A stretch of DNA of 64,000 bases from Chryseosolibacter histidinae (GTDB lineage Bacteria > Bacteroidota > Bacteroidia > Cytophagales > Cyclobacteriaceae). The stretch spans positions 1 to 64,000 of the forward strand of contig NZ_JAHESF010000035.1 of assembly GCF_018598225.1 (NCBI RefSeq). Direction: 5' to 3'. The position numbers and the translations under genes were made by a program. Each line of letters starts with the position of its first letter. Positions within the stretch are counted from its first letter, which is position 1. Below the pieces are notes generated by a model that made no database searches, was not told where the DNA came from, and worked only from the letters and a program-made list of their open reading frames with translations. Positions 1-8,090 of the stretch are shown here, piece by piece.

Positions 1-783
1 ATCCTGGTAAGTCGAGATCAGTTGTCCATCCGAGAATTTGCTGATCGTGAGCAGGCTTTGGATTGTTTCTTCCGTGGTGAGCTGAATATTGACGAGGTTG
101 GCAACTTTCACACATTGTTCTACGATCGTTCTCGCCAACAGAAGCGCGTCCGGGTTACGGTGAAAGATGCCGTTGTCGGTCTCCAGCAGCGGGCATACCG
201 AATTGAAAACGCAGTTCACGATGCTTTTCTTCCAGGCAACACGTTGAATATCTTTTTCGGTACCAAACGCAAACATCGGGCTGTTGAGTGCTTCAACAAT
301 AGCCCGCAGCTCACCCTCATTTCCGCGCACAATGCCGACGAGAGACGTTGATACCGGTTTGAAATGCAGCATGGCTGAAGAATCGAATTGACTGGTGGCA
401 AACAGCACACAACGATAAACGTTGTTCGGTAGTGCATCCAGGAAAACGTTCTCAACCCCCAGGCCATTTTGTAAAATAACGATCGGCGAATTTCCGATCT
501 TGCCCTTCAGCATGTCCACAACGTCACGGTTCCCGTAAGACTTACTGGTGACAGCAATGATCCCGGCAAGCTCATGGCATGCATTCAAACCCGAAACAGG
601 TACGGTGGCCGCTACACTTTTTCTTCCTTCAATGAGGATGTTTACCTCCTGCGACTCGCTCTCGGCATCAGGAGCAGTGGCGCGTAGCAGGCTGACATTC
701 CGGCGAACGTCTGTTAACAATACTGCGAGTACCTTACCAATGGCACCAGCCCCGATCACAAATATTTTGTCTGATATGTTCAT
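1..783 (-). CDS. panE: 2-dehydropantoate 2-reductase (ketopantoate reductase), 3' end missing
   Basis: NADPH-dependent reduction of ketopantoate to pantoate, in cytosolic pantothenate/CoA biosynthesis. Reading down from the ATG at 783, the first 261 codons are in the window; the C-terminus lies beyond base 1. Visible: an N-terminal Rossmann motif GAGAIG at residues 11-16, TSKSYG at the position of the conserved substrate-binding lysine (TKxxQ/TK-like in PanE), NGLGVEN matching the family NGxGxxE, and WKKSIVNCVFNSV matching the second conserved lysine plus N-rich helix. The order and spacing fit the ApbA/PanE family. Some paralogues in this family act on other 2-oxoacids, so the exact substrate is inferred. 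Its start faces a repeat element and the next gene divergently. Confidence 0.85.
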   Translation of the reverse strand, partial: MNISDKIFVIGAGAIGKVLAVLLTDVRRNVSLLRATAPDAESESQEVNILIEGRKSVAATVPVSGLNACHELAGIIAVTSKSYGNRDVVDMLKGKIGNSPIVILQNGLGVENVFLDALPNNVYRCVLFATSQFDSSAMLHFKPVSTSLVGIVRGNEGELRAIVEALNSPMFAFGTEKDIQRVAWKKSIVNCVFNSVCPLLETDNGIFHRNPDALLLARTIVEQCVKVANLVNIQLTTEETIQSLLTISKFSDGQLISTYQD

Positions 784-877
784 CGTTCCAAATTTTGACA
801 ACGGCCAAAATCCGGAGAAAGCACGAGCAAGAACAGGTGCAGTTTAAACTTTTTTGTAGATAGCAGTTAGCCCCGCT

Positions 878-1035
878 GGCGCAAGTGTTGTGCGTATGGC
901 CAGTGCGCAGGCTCACTTGTGCCCATCATCAATGCAGTCTTCAGACCGCACCCCCTCCGGCGCGGAAGTTTCTTCCGGCGCCTTTTAAAAAATCTGCTTC
1001 GTAGCAGGGTCTATTCAGGGGAACTTAGTTCCCCC
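878..1035 (+). repeat. Modular hairpin repeat, full-length copy (modules A-B-C-D-E)
   Basis: Full copy of the repeat family. Module A (878-923) has arms GGCGCAAGTG and CACTTGTGCC. Module B (934-949) is a GCAGTCTTCAGACTGC-like hairpin with one change (ACCGC). Module C (959-982) pairs GGCGCGGAAG with CTTCCGGCGCC around TTT and is followed by TTTTAAAA. Module D (995-1006) is TGCT-TCGT-AGCA. Module E (1018-1034) is GGGGAACTTAGTTCCCC. It fills most of the 355-base gap between divergent genes. Confidence 0.9.
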
Positions 1036-1100
1036 AACACGCAAGCCTTTGGATGTAAGTTTAAGCGCCATTTTATTCATTTACTCCAGTGCGTTTCTGA

Positions 1101-1108
1101 TATGTTTG
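1101..1108 (+). promoter_or_regulatory. Candidate Bacteroidota -7 box TATGTTTG
   Basis: Matches TAnnTTTG exactly, 30 bases before the ATG at 1139, giving a short leader. No convincing -33 TTG is seen at the usual distance, so support is only moderate. Confidence 0.4.
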
Positions 1109-1138
1109 CGAACAATAAAACACAAACCCGCCCGCGTT

Positions 1139-2716
1139 ATGAAGATGAGATTATCAGTCCTTGCCTGTATCTGCCTGGCATCCATGGTGCCCACCCTTAC
1201 ATGGGCGCAAAACGGAGTGGAAATTGGCCAGATGGTAAAACAAACCATGAAAGAAAGCTGGGCCGATATTGAGCCGATCGGGCAGGACGAGCAGGGAGCC
1301 TACTATCTGATGATCCCGTATTCTGAGGTGATCTCCGGTCCTGTGGTGGGTGACAGGGATTTCTACTTTGCGTTGATCAACGAGCACGCAGCGCTGGTCA
1401 ATAAAAAAGTAGCCAACTTCAGCGTTGATGGAAAAGAATCGGACTATGAGTTCACCCAGGAGATCAACGGGAAGATCATGGTGTTTTCCACCGTCGAGGA
1501 GAAAAAGGCAAAGACCGTTACCTTCTATGCGCAGGAGCTTGATAAAAAGAACCTTTCGCTCACTTCACCAAAAAAGGTGGTACAGCTGTCGTTCGCGAAG
1601 CTGAAAAGAGATTATGAAAGAGCGATCTTCAAGGCAGAGCCATCACGTGACAAATCAAAGCTGTTGATCTCCTACAGCCTTGTCAACGATGAGAATTCCA
1701 TCCTTACGTTTGGCTATGTTCTGCTGGATGCGGGTATGAAAGAAATGTATACATGGGATGGCAGCCTGGATATGTCTGACGGTATCTACATGTTCGATCA
1801 GTTCAGAGTCAGCAATAAAGGTGAGGTCTATTTGCTTACGCGATTTTTCGATAACAAAAAGGACTACTCAAAGAACGCGTCCTTAAAAAAGACCAATATT
1901 CTTTCTGCAACCCGGTCGATGGAATACAAGGCGAATTATGATCATCGCATTGTCAGATTTGACAGCAACGGAGGTTCGAAGATCATTCCTGTTCCGGCCG
2001 AAAAAACCTTTTATAATGCGCTTGATCTCGGTATCGGCGCGGATGGAAATCTTCTGCTGATCGGATTCTATTCCGACAACGATGAGAACTTGCCGTCGGG
2101 AGCTGTCTGCCTCAAAGTGAATACAAAAACAAACACCGTTACAGAAACAGGCAAGAAAGACTTTGGCGCTGATTTTTTGATGCCGAGTGATATTTCGATC
2201 AAGAATGTAGGCCTGGCTGCCGGCAAAGACCAGTTTCTAAGCTACCGGTTTATACTGAGCGATATTCAATTCAATAAAAATGGCGGTTACACATTGATCG
2301 GTGAGCGCAATGTAGCGCAGCAGAAAAGAAACGGAAATGTTTTCTACACGGTTAACCACATGGATGACCTTGCCGTCATTGATGTGAACGCGGCAGGCGC
2401 GATCACCGGCGTTTATAAAGTTGAAAAAAGTCAGCAGGCCGTCGATATGGAGATCTTCAACGCCTCGTATTTTTATACGGAATACAACGGCAGCAAATAT
2501 TTCGCCTTCGCCAACATGGGCAAGCCCAACTTTAAAGAGAACGTGCTCGTAAAGATCACCCCCGACGGCAAACAAACCAAAGAGGTCATGTACACCACCA
2601 AAGATGCCGAGGTCACCATACGCCCCAAAGATTGTGTTCTCTACAAAGGCAAAAAGCTGATCATGTACGGCAACAAAAACAACCGGTACGTCCGCTGGGC
2701 CGCGAAGACCTTCTAA
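1139..2716 (+). CDS. Secreted protein of unknown function, 525 aa
   Basis: Not recognised. The start at 1139 is chosen because it opens directly on a signal peptide (MKMRLSVLACICLASMVPTL..TWAQ, cleavage expected after TWA); an in-frame ATG 30 codons upstream would bury it and overlap the repeat zone. The mature part is rich in short beta-strand-like segments with turns of the form DGNLLLIG and SNKGEVYLL, which suggests a beta-propeller-like periplasmic or surface protein. There is no lipobox and no T9SS sorting tail. It is transcribed alone, with a repeat element upstream and a tandem triplet of repeats downstream. The fold is inference. Confidence 0.75.
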   Translation: MKMRLSVLACICLASMVPTLTWAQNGVEIGQMVKQTMKESWADIEPIGQDEQGAYYLMIPYSEVISGPVVGDRDFYFALINEHAALVNKKVANFSVDGKESDYEFTQEINGKIMVFSTVEEKKAKTVTFYAQELDKKNLSLTSPKKVVQLSFAKLKRDYERAIFKAEPSRDKSKLLISYSLVNDENSILTFGYVLLDAGMKEMYTWDGSLDMSDGIYMFDQFRVSNKGEVYLLTRFFDNKKDYSKNASLKKTNILSATRSMEYKANYDHRIVRFDSNGGSKIIPVPAEKTFYNALDLGIGADGNLLLIGFYSDNDENLPSGAVCLKVNTKTNTVTETGKKDFGADFLMPSDISIKNVGLAAGKDQFLSYRFILSDIQFNKNGGYTLIGERNVAQQKRNGNVFYTVNHMDDLAVIDVNAAGAITGVYKVEKSQQAVDMEIFNASYFYTEYNGSKYFAFANMGKPNFKENVLVKITPDGKQTKEVMYTTKDAEVTIRPKDCVLYKGKKLIMYGNKNNRYVRWAAKTF

Positions 2717-2723
2717 CACGGCT

Positions 2724-3154
2724 GGCGCAAGTGTTGTGTGCAAGCCAGGTGTGCAAGCTCACTTGTGCCCCTATTGATTGCAGTCTTCAGACTGCACCTC
2801 CTCTGGCGCGGAAGTTTCTTCCGGCGCCTTTTAAGACCTGCTTCGTAGCATAACCTCTCCGGGGAACTTAGTTCCCCTCAACCGACACAGTACTGCGACT
2901 GGCGCAAGTGTTGTGTGCGGGCCACGCGTGCAAGCTCACTTGTGCCCACCATGATTGCAGTCTTCAGACTGCCCCGTAATCCCCCTCTGGCGCGGAAGTT
3001 TCTTCCGGCGTCTTTTAAAACCTGGTTCGTAGCATAACCTCTCCGGGGAACTTAGTTCCCTCAACCACACAGTACTGCGACTGGCGCAAGTGTTGTGTGC
3101 AAGCCAAGCGCGGAAGCTCACTTGTGCCCACCATGAATACAGTCTTCAGACTGC
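2724..3154 (+). repeat. Tandem triplet of the modular hairpin repeat
   Basis: Three copies in the same orientation, starting at 2724, 2901 and 3083 (period 177-182 bases). The first two carry all modules (A 2724-2769 and 2901-2946; B 2780-2795 and 2957-2972; C 2805-2828 and 2989-3012; D 2839-2850 and 3023-3034; E 2861-2877 and 3045-3060). The third has only A (3083-3128) and B (3139-3154). Copies 2 and 3 share the lead-in ACAGTACTGCGACT. The triplet fills the whole 445-base gap between two convergent genes and contains nothing else I can identify. Confidence 0.9.
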
Positions 3155-3161
3155 CCCGCAA

Positions 3162-4145
3162 TCACCCCATCACCTCCTGCTTATTGTACTTATTTCGATA
3201 TTCAACCGGTGTTAAACCCGTTATCTTTTTAAATACATCGCGGAAGGTTTTGGTATCCGTATAGCCTACTTCATACATCACCTCGCTAACGTTCTTTCTG
3301 CTCGATTCAAGTTTTCTTTTCGCCGCTTCCACTTTAACCCTTTGCACATATTCATTAACCGTATTGTTGGTTGATTTCTGAAAACGGCGCTCAAAATTCC
3401 TTCTGCTGATCGCAAATTTATCGGCAAGCTGATCGATGGTTATTTTCTCCAGGTAATTCCTTTCGATAAACTCCTGCGCCATTTTTATTTCTTCATCAGT
3501 ATGGTCTTTTTGACCTTCAAAGATGATGAAGGGCGACTGGCTTACCTTGTCGATATCGATTACAAAGCTCTTGGCGATTTTGATGGCCATATCGCGGCCT
3601 GCATATTTCTCGATGAGATATACGAGCAGGTTCAGGTAGGAAAAGGCGCCGCCGCTGGTATACAAGCCATCTTCATCGGTGATAATTTCAGAGGGCATCA
3701 GCTTTGCTTCGGGGTACGTTCTTCTAAACTCATCGGCCAGCAGCCAGTGAGTGGTACAGGGTTTACCATTGAGTAGTCCGGTGGCCGCCAGAAAAAAAGC
3801 CCCGATGCAAAGACTGGCGATTTCAGCACCCTGTTCGTACTGATGCCTGATCCAGGGAATAAATTCCTTATTCATCTCAGCGGCATTAGGCTGGTTGCCC
3901 TGCAAAGAGGGAATAATGATGAGGTCGGTCTTTTTTACATCCTGTATCAACGCATCGGGCACAATGGTGAACAGACCGTTTCGCTGGGGCACGTGGCGCG
4001 TCAGTCCTACCAGCTGAATATGGAACAGCGGATCTTCACCTTTTGCTGCGCGCAACACGTTCGTTTCCGAAAGTATCTGCAGGCTCCCTTCGATATTTAC
4101 CAGGCTGCTTTGCCCAAGCGGTACGATGATCGAAATATGTTTCAT
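3162..4145 (-). CDS. GlxA-type transcriptional regulator (DJ-1/PfpI domain + AraC HTH), 327 aa
   Basis: Cytosolic transcription factor with an N-terminal DJ-1/PfpI-like sensing domain (about residues 1-190; motif ASLCIGAFFLAATGLLNG at the nucleophile elbow, with Cys in the usual place) and a C-terminal AraC double helix-turn-helix (about 215-320; DQLADKFAISRRNFERRFQK and VMYEVGYTDTKTFRDVFKK). The start at 4145 (MKHISIIVPLG) matches the family N-terminus; an upstream in-frame ATG would add 18 atypical residues. It is divergent from the VOC/DHFR/peptidase E operon at 4270-5961, which it may control. Its stop abuts the last repeat module B. The ligand is unknown. Confidence 0.88.
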   Translation of the reverse strand: MKHISIIVPLGQSSLVNIEGSLQILSETNVLRAAKGEDPLFHIQLVGLTRHVPQRNGLFTIVPDALIQDVKKTDLIIIPSLQGNQPNAAEMNKEFIPWIRHQYEQGAEIASLCIGAFFLAATGLLNGKPCTTHWLLADEFRRTYPEAKLMPSEIITDEDGLYTSGGAFSYLNLLVYLIEKYAGRDMAIKIAKSFVIDIDKVSQSPFIIFEGQKDHTDEEIKMAQEFIERNYLEKITIDQLADKFAISRRNFERRFQKSTNNTVNEYVQRVKVEAAKRKLESSRKNVSEVMYEVGYTDTKTFRDVFKKITGLTPVEYRNKYNKQEVMG

Positions 4146-4231
4146 ATAAATAAAATGAATGAGTTTTGGTTTGGCATAATATCCCCCCATGATTGTCACT
4201 AAACCCGCCGCATAGTCTTGGGCGTCGGGAA

Positions 4232-4239
4232 TAGCTTTG
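4232..4239 (+). promoter_or_regulatory. Candidate Bacteroidota -7 box TAGCTTTG
   Basis: Exact TAnnTTTG match, 30 bases ahead of the ATG at 4270 and inside the divergent gap with the GlxA regulator. No clear -33 element. Confidence 0.4.
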
Positions 4240-4269
4240 TATCATCAAACCGGACATAAAATTAAAGAA

Positions 4270-4671
4270 ATGACCAAAATAAACACCTACCTGACTTTCA
4301 ATGGCAATTGCCGCGAAGCGATGGCCTTTTACAGGGGGTGTTTTGGTGGTACACTTACGTTTCAAACGGTAGGAGAGTTGCCTGGCGCCGATCAGTTGCC
4401 CGGGCCTATGAAGCGGTTCATTGTGCAGGCCACCCTGGTAAACGACCAGCTTATTCTGATTGGCTCTGATATGGTAAGTGAGCAGGGATTGACTACAGGC
4501 AACGCGATTTCTTTAATGCTCCGGTGCAGCAATGAAGATGAATTAAAAGCTTATTATGCAAAACTGTTGCCCGGCGGAACAGAGATCCATACGCCTGAAA
4601 ATACTTATTGGGGCGCATTGTTTGGTGTGCTTCAGGATCGGTATGGGCATCAATGGCTGCTGAGCTGTTAA
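4270..4671 (+). CDS. VOC-superfamily (PhnB/glyoxalase-like) protein, 133 aa
   Basis: Small cytosolic protein of the vicinal-oxygen-chelate fold. Family features: YLTFNGNCREAMAFYRGCFGG near the N-terminus (the N-x-C-x-EA-x-x-FY signature of the PhnB subgroup), central SDM/GNAISL strand, and C-terminal YWGALFGVLQDRYGHQWLL, the typical last strand with the GxxxDRxGxxW motif. The start at 4270 begins at this domain. Substrate is not predictable; related proteins include bleomycin/fosfomycin-resistance relatives and uncharacterised PhnB-like proteins. First gene of a plus-strand set with the DHFR-like reductase (42-base gap) and peptidase E. Confidence 0.85.
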   Translation: MTKINTYLTFNGNCREAMAFYRGCFGGTLTFQTVGELPGADQLPGPMKRFIVQATLVNDQLILIGSDMVSEQGLTTGNAISLMLRCSNEDELKAYYAKLLPGGTEIHTPENTYWGALFGVLQDRYGHQWLLSC

Positions 4672-4713
4672 CATTGAGAATTTTTAATAATAACCGATAA
4701 ACAACAGAACAAC

Positions 4714-5283
4714 ATGAGAAAATTAGTCTTATTCATGCACGTTTCCCTCGATGGATTTGCAGCAGATCCCAACCACGGACTGGATTTTTTAACCTATAAT
4801 GAAGAGCTGCAGCAATACGCCGATGAATTGGTTAAAACTGTAGGTTCACCTGTATATGGACGGACCACCTATCAGTTGATGGAAAGTTACTGGCCAACCG
4901 TGTTGAAGAAACCCGACGCTCCTAAACAGGCGCTGCAACATGCTCAATGGGTGGAAAACATACCTAAAATTGTGTTTTCAACAACCCTGAACGAAGTAAC
5001 CTGGAATAACACCCGGCTCATCAAAGGCAATGTTGCTGAAGAGGTGAAAAAGCTGAAACAGCAACCAGGAAAAGACCTCGTAATATTTGGCAGCCCTGGC
5101 CTGTCGGCAACTTTTATGAAGCTGGGCCTCATTGATGAATACAAGCTGACGATACATCCTATCATACTGGGTGATGGTCTCAGCGTGTTCAAAAACAACG
5201 ACGTAAAAAGCAAACTGAAATTATTAGACGCAAAAACGCTGAAATCAGGCGTTATGACTGTTCACTACGAAACCATTCGTTAA
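4714..5283 (+). CDS. Dihydrofolate reductase family protein (RibD C-terminal-like), 189 aa
   Basis: NAD(P)H-dependent reductase fold of the RibD-C/DHFR-like group, cytosolic. Seen: MRKLVLFMHVSLDGFAA at the N-terminus (the S-x-DG motif), VYGRTTYQLM (GRxTY), KIVFSTTL, and DLVIFGSPGLSATFMKLGLIDEY followed by HPIILGDGLSVF, all standard for the group. The true substrate is unknown; these are usually not folate enzymes. It lies between the VOC protein and peptidase E with close spacing, so it is probably co-transcribed. A second, diverged paralogue sits at 6031-6642 on the other strand. Confidence 0.88.
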   Translation: MRKLVLFMHVSLDGFAADPNHGLDFLTYNEELQQYADELVKTVGSPVYGRTTYQLMESYWPTVLKKPDAPKQALQHAQWVENIPKIVFSTTLNEVTWNNTRLIKGNVAEEVKKLKQQPGKDLVIFGSPGLSATFMKLGLIDEYKLTIHPIILGDGLSVFKNNDVKSKLKLLDAKTLKSGVMTVHYETIR

Positions 5284-5286
5284 ATA

Positions 5287-5961
5287 ATGAAGCTGCTTCT
5301 CACGTCCGCCGGCATCAGCAACACGAGCATTCGCAACGCACTGGTTGATCTGCTGGGCAAACCGGTTTCCGAAGCGAGTGCCCTTTTCATTCCCACCGCC
5401 ATATATGGCATACCCAACGGTGGCGATATCGTACGAAGGGTGATCTGCGGATCATTGGGCGACCCCTTCTGTGACCTGGGCTGGAAATCGTTGGGACTGC
5501 TCGAGCTCACGGCGCTGCCAAGTATTAAAGAGGAGCTGTGGGTTCCCATACTCCGGGAGACGGATGCTTTGCTGGTCGGCGGTGGCGACTGCCAGTATTT
5601 GTGCTACTGGATGCAGAAGTCCGGGCTCACCGATCTTTTGCCGTCGGTGCTGCGCAAGACCGTCTACGTAGGCCTGAGCGCAGGCAGTATGATCATGACC
5701 CGCTTTGGAACCAGCTACCGTAATCATACCCTCCCAGCCGAAAGCGATAAATCGTTGGGAATTCTTGACTTCGCCCTGCACCCACACCTGGATCACGAAT
5801 GGTTTCCCGACAACTCCCTGGCCAACCTTGAGAAGCTGGCCGCCACCATACCCGTCCCGTCATACGCCATTGACGATCAAACCGCCATCAAAGTGACCAA
5901 CAACACCATCGAAGTCATCTCCGAAGGAAACTGGAAACTGTTTCCACCGAGTATCTCGTAA
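5287..5961 (+). CDS. Peptidase E-like serine peptidase (family S51), 224 aa
   Basis: Cytosolic peptidase of family S51, relatives of which cleave Asp-X dipeptides or cyanophycin-type substrates. The nucleophile elbow is VGLSAGSM with Ser131; upstream LLVGGGDCQYL corresponds to the GG-N/D loop. A candidate catalytic His lies in ALHPHLDHE. Length (224 aa) fits the family. It starts 3 bases after the stop of the DHFR-like gene, so translational coupling is likely. Substrate specificity cannot be read from the sequence. The gene ends 7 bases before a hairpin repeat. Confidence 0.85.
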   Translation: MKLLLTSAGISNTSIRNALVDLLGKPVSEASALFIPTAIYGIPNGGDIVRRVICGSLGDPFCDLGWKSLGLLELTALPSIKEELWVPILRETDALLVGGGDCQYLCYWMQKSGLTDLLPSVLRKTVYVGLSAGSMIMTRFGTSYRNHTLPAESDKSLGILDFALHPHLDHEWFPDNSLANLEKLAATIPVPSYAIDDQTAIKVTNNTIEVISEGNWKLFPPSIS

Positions 5962-5968
5962 TTCGGCT

Positions 5969-6039
5969 GGCGCAAGTGTTGTGCGCCAGCCAGCGCGTAA
6001 GGTCACTTGTGCCGTTAATCCATGCAGTCTTCAGACTGC
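5969..6039 (+). repeat. Modular hairpin repeat, A+B form
   Basis: Module A arms at 5969-5978 and 6004-6013; module B at 6024-6039. It lies between convergent genes, and module B provides the stop codon of the minus-strand reductase at 6031-6033. Confidence 0.9.
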
Positions 6040-6642
6040 ACCGCTCGTCTCACGATCAAGTCTAAACACCAAAACAGAAATTCCACACGCATAAGCCGTT
6101 GCGCTGACCGGTGTAAGTTTTTGCCGATGATCCAACAGGTCAAAGATCCGCAAGCCTTTGTTGATCATTATAGGGTTCACAAAAAAATTGAACTCGTCAA
6201 TCAAGCCTTCTTTGACAAGGTGCGAAACAAATTCAGCGCCGCCGTACACGATCATGTCTTTGCCTTCTCTGCTTTTGAGGTTTTTGATGGCCGTTACGAG
6301 GTCGCCATTTTCTACGGAAACGTTTTTGCCTTGCAGTGTTTTTATGGTTTTGCTGAAGACAATTTTCGGCATGTTTACCATCTTGTAAGCGTAGGCAAAC
6401 TGTTCATCCAGTGCTTTGTCGCCGTTGTCGGCTTTCAGTTTGTTCACCGTCTCTTCAAAATGCGGAACAAAAGCCTCCGCCATTTTTCTTCCAAGAAGGA
6501 TCGTATCACAAGCATCACGCAGCGGATACGCAAACGCTTTCAGCTTGTCGTCCCAGTTCCAGGTCCGCCAGTCAAGGTCACCGCTGGGGCCACCAACATA
6601 TCCGTCAACAGTTATCTGCACTTGCAATTTTAATTTTCTCAT
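6031..6642 (-). CDS. Dihydrofolate reductase family protein, 203 aa
   Basis: Second RibD-C/DHFR-like reductase of the window. Motifs: LQVQITVDGYVGGPSGDLDW near the N-terminus, DTILLGRKMAEAF, KIVFSKTIKTLQG, and DMIVYGGAEFVSHLVKEGLIDEF followed by NPIMINKGLRIF. Length is near the family norm. The last codons and the TGA stop (6031-6033) fall inside repeat module B, so the C-terminal tail (..GAV) is repeat-derived; the ancestral stop may have been displaced by repeat insertion. Substrate unknown. It stands alone, with another repeat between its start and the upstream gene. Confidence 0.87.
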   Translation of the reverse strand: MRKLKLQVQITVDGYVGGPSGDLDWRTWNWDDKLKAFAYPLRDACDTILLGRKMAEAFVPHFEETVNKLKADNGDKALDEQFAYAYKMVNMPKIVFSKTIKTLQGKNVSVENGDLVTAIKNLKSREGKDMIVYGGAEFVSHLVKEGLIDEFNFFVNPIMINKGLRIFDLLDHRQKLTPVSATAYACGISVLVFRLDRETSGAV

Positions 6643-6741
6643 GATCTGATGTATTTATTGCGATACAAATCTCGTCAACAGAATCATGCCTTGGCAGTGT
6701 AAAATGCGACAATCTGGATGGCTGAATACGACAGCCTGGCT

Positions 6742-6813
6742 GGCGCAAGTGTTGTGTGCAGGGTTAGCGCGTGAGGTCACTTGTGCCCCTCATGAACGCA
6801 GGCTTCAGACTGC
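6742..6813 (+). repeat. Modular hairpin repeat, A+B form
   Basis: Module A arms at 6742-6751 and 6778-6787; module B at 6798-6813 with one base change (GCAGGC..). Both neighbouring genes run on the minus strand, yet the element keeps the plus orientation. Confidence 0.88.
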
Positions 6814-6835
6814 CTCGTCATATACCTCAACCTTC

Positions 6836-7489
6836 TCAATACGCGACCTCAACTGTCGACTGATAAATATCGGAATTGTAAATATTCTCCAAAATGAAAT
6901 GGGAGAGGTCTGCCCTGGAAATCACCATGCCGTGATCAAGGTAACGGTTCACTGAAAATCGATAGCGGCCCGTCACTTCAGCATTGGTGAGCCTGGGTGG
7001 ACGCATAATTGTCCAGTCGAGATCGCTCCGTTTAACAATGGCCTCCATTCTTTCCAGATCATCATACATGTTTCGCAATATTCGTTGAAGAAGATGTTTG
7101 GTAGCCATGCGCATCAGAAAATTGAAGGATGGATTGACCTCGAGTCCGGAAGCGGAGATAAAAAACGCACGGGTAACACCGGTGTCCTGCATGCTCTTCA
7201 ATATGTTCTCGCTTCCGCGCGAATACAGTGTTGTTGCCGCGGTGCTGCGGGTGCCGATCGCGGAAATAACAACATTCTTATTGACCAACGATACCCGGTA
7301 GGTCTCAGGTTGCAGAATATCTCCCTGAACGATAGTAAGGTTGGGATGGTGCATTTTTAAGCGCGCAGGATTCCGGACAATAGCCGTCACGTCATGATTT
7401 CTTTGCAACGCCATTTTTACAAGCTGAAGCCCGGTTCCTCCATTGGCTCCGATAACAACAATGGAGCATCGTGAATTTTGTTGATTCAT
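6836..7489 (-). CDS. NAD(P)-binding oxidoreductase, atypical SDR (NmrA/YwnB-like), 217 aa
   Basis: Rossmann-fold protein: IVVIGANGGTGLQLVKMAL at residues about 10-28 is the GxxGxxG dinucleotide site of atypical short-chain dehydrogenases, followed by VTAIVRNPARL and VVISAIGTRST. Later DLDWTIMRPPRLTNAEVTGRYRF fits the NAD(P)H-binding (PF13460-type) group. Such proteins act as redox sensors or small reductases/epimerases; no substrate is indicated. It starts 8 bases after the stop of the membrane protein at 7498-7974 on the same strand, so an operon with it and perhaps the DoxX-like gene is likely. Confidence 0.83.
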   Translation of the reverse strand: MNQQNSRCSIVVIGANGGTGLQLVKMALQRNHDVTAIVRNPARLKMHHPNLTIVQGDILQPETYRVSLVNKNVVISAIGTRSTAATTLYSRGSENILKSMQDTGVTRAFFISASGLEVNPSFNFLMRMATKHLLQRILRNMYDDLERMEAIVKRSDLDWTIMRPPRLTNAEVTGRYRFSVNRYLDHGMVISRADLSHFILENIYNSDIYQSTVEVAY

Positions 7490-7497
7490 CAGGTGCG

Positions 7498-7974
7498 TTA
7501 GTTGAATTTGAAGACGCTCAGTGTAAAGATGACGATGAAAAGCAGCAACTGCAGGTATTGAATGATCGTCATCCTTGCCTTTACTTTTGAGAGTTGAAGT
7601 GCGACGTCGGTAGTGGCATCAGCGCCCAGGATCCGCCGCAGCTTGTTGCCCAACGCTCTTCGCAACCCAAGGCCATTGACAATAATGAGAACTAACACAG
7701 CCATTTTGATACGGAACCAAAGTTGCTGACCCCAAACCTGGTGAAGATATGCCATCATCCCGATGCCCGACAGCAGGATCAGCAGCATCCCCACGCCCAT
7801 AAATCGCTGCAGTCCGAATGCTATATTTTCGACAACAAGACCTTGTTCTTTATCTTCTCCATAACGCTTCCAGAAATAGCGAAACGTGAAAAGGTCAATA
7901 AAGGCAGTGCCTGCCATAAGCACAATGCCGACAACGTGCACAACCAGGGTTGCGCTATAAATATGTTGATTCAT
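7498..7974 (-). CDS. Four-helix integral membrane protein, 158 aa
   Basis: Inner-membrane protein with about four hydrophobic helices (around residues 8-28, 53-75, 84-103, 136-156). The spacing and the histidine in the first helix (LVVHVVGIVLMAG) resemble small DUF2269/CopD-like membrane proteins, but I cannot assign a family firmly. Function unknown. It lies between the DoxX-like gene and the NAD(P)-binding protein, all on the minus strand, which hints at a shared redox or membrane-stress role (inference). Confidence 0.7.
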   Translation of the reverse strand: MNQHIYSATLVVHVVGIVLMAGTAFIDLFTFRYFWKRYGEDKEQGLVVENIAFGLQRFMGVGMLLILLSGIGMMAYLHQVWGQQLWFRIKMAVLVLIIVNGLGLRRALGNKLRRILGADATTDVALQLSKVKARMTIIQYLQLLLFIVIFTLSVFKFN

Positions 7975-7994
7975 GATTATCTGTTTTTTTTAAA

Positions 7995-8090
7995 TCGTAC
8001 CTCGTATCTCGTCCTGGCGCAAGTGTTGTGTGCGAGGCCAGCGCCCAAACTCACCTGTGCCGTCATACCTCGTAAATCGTACCTTTAACG
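7995..8090. repeat. Two 7-bp-period YCGTACC arrays flanking a hairpin repeat
   Basis: First array, 7995-8014: TCGTACC, TCGTATC, TCGTCC. Second array, 8063-8090: TCATACC, TCGTAAA, TCGTACC, TTTAACG. The second runs into the 3' end of the DoxX-like gene and contains its stop codon (8085-8087). Hairpin module A (8016-8061) sits between them. Confidence 0.75.
8016..8061 (+). repeat. Modular hairpin repeat, module A only
   Basis: Arms at 8016-8025 (GGCGCAAGTG) and 8052-8061 (CACCTGTGCC, one change). No module B follows. Plus orientation between two minus-strand genes. Confidence 0.85.

Noticed and set aside
2724-3154. CRISPR-like tandem array
   Set aside because: Period near 180 bases, repeats themselves conserved across the whole unit, no spacer variation and no cas genes; better explained as tandem hairpin elements.
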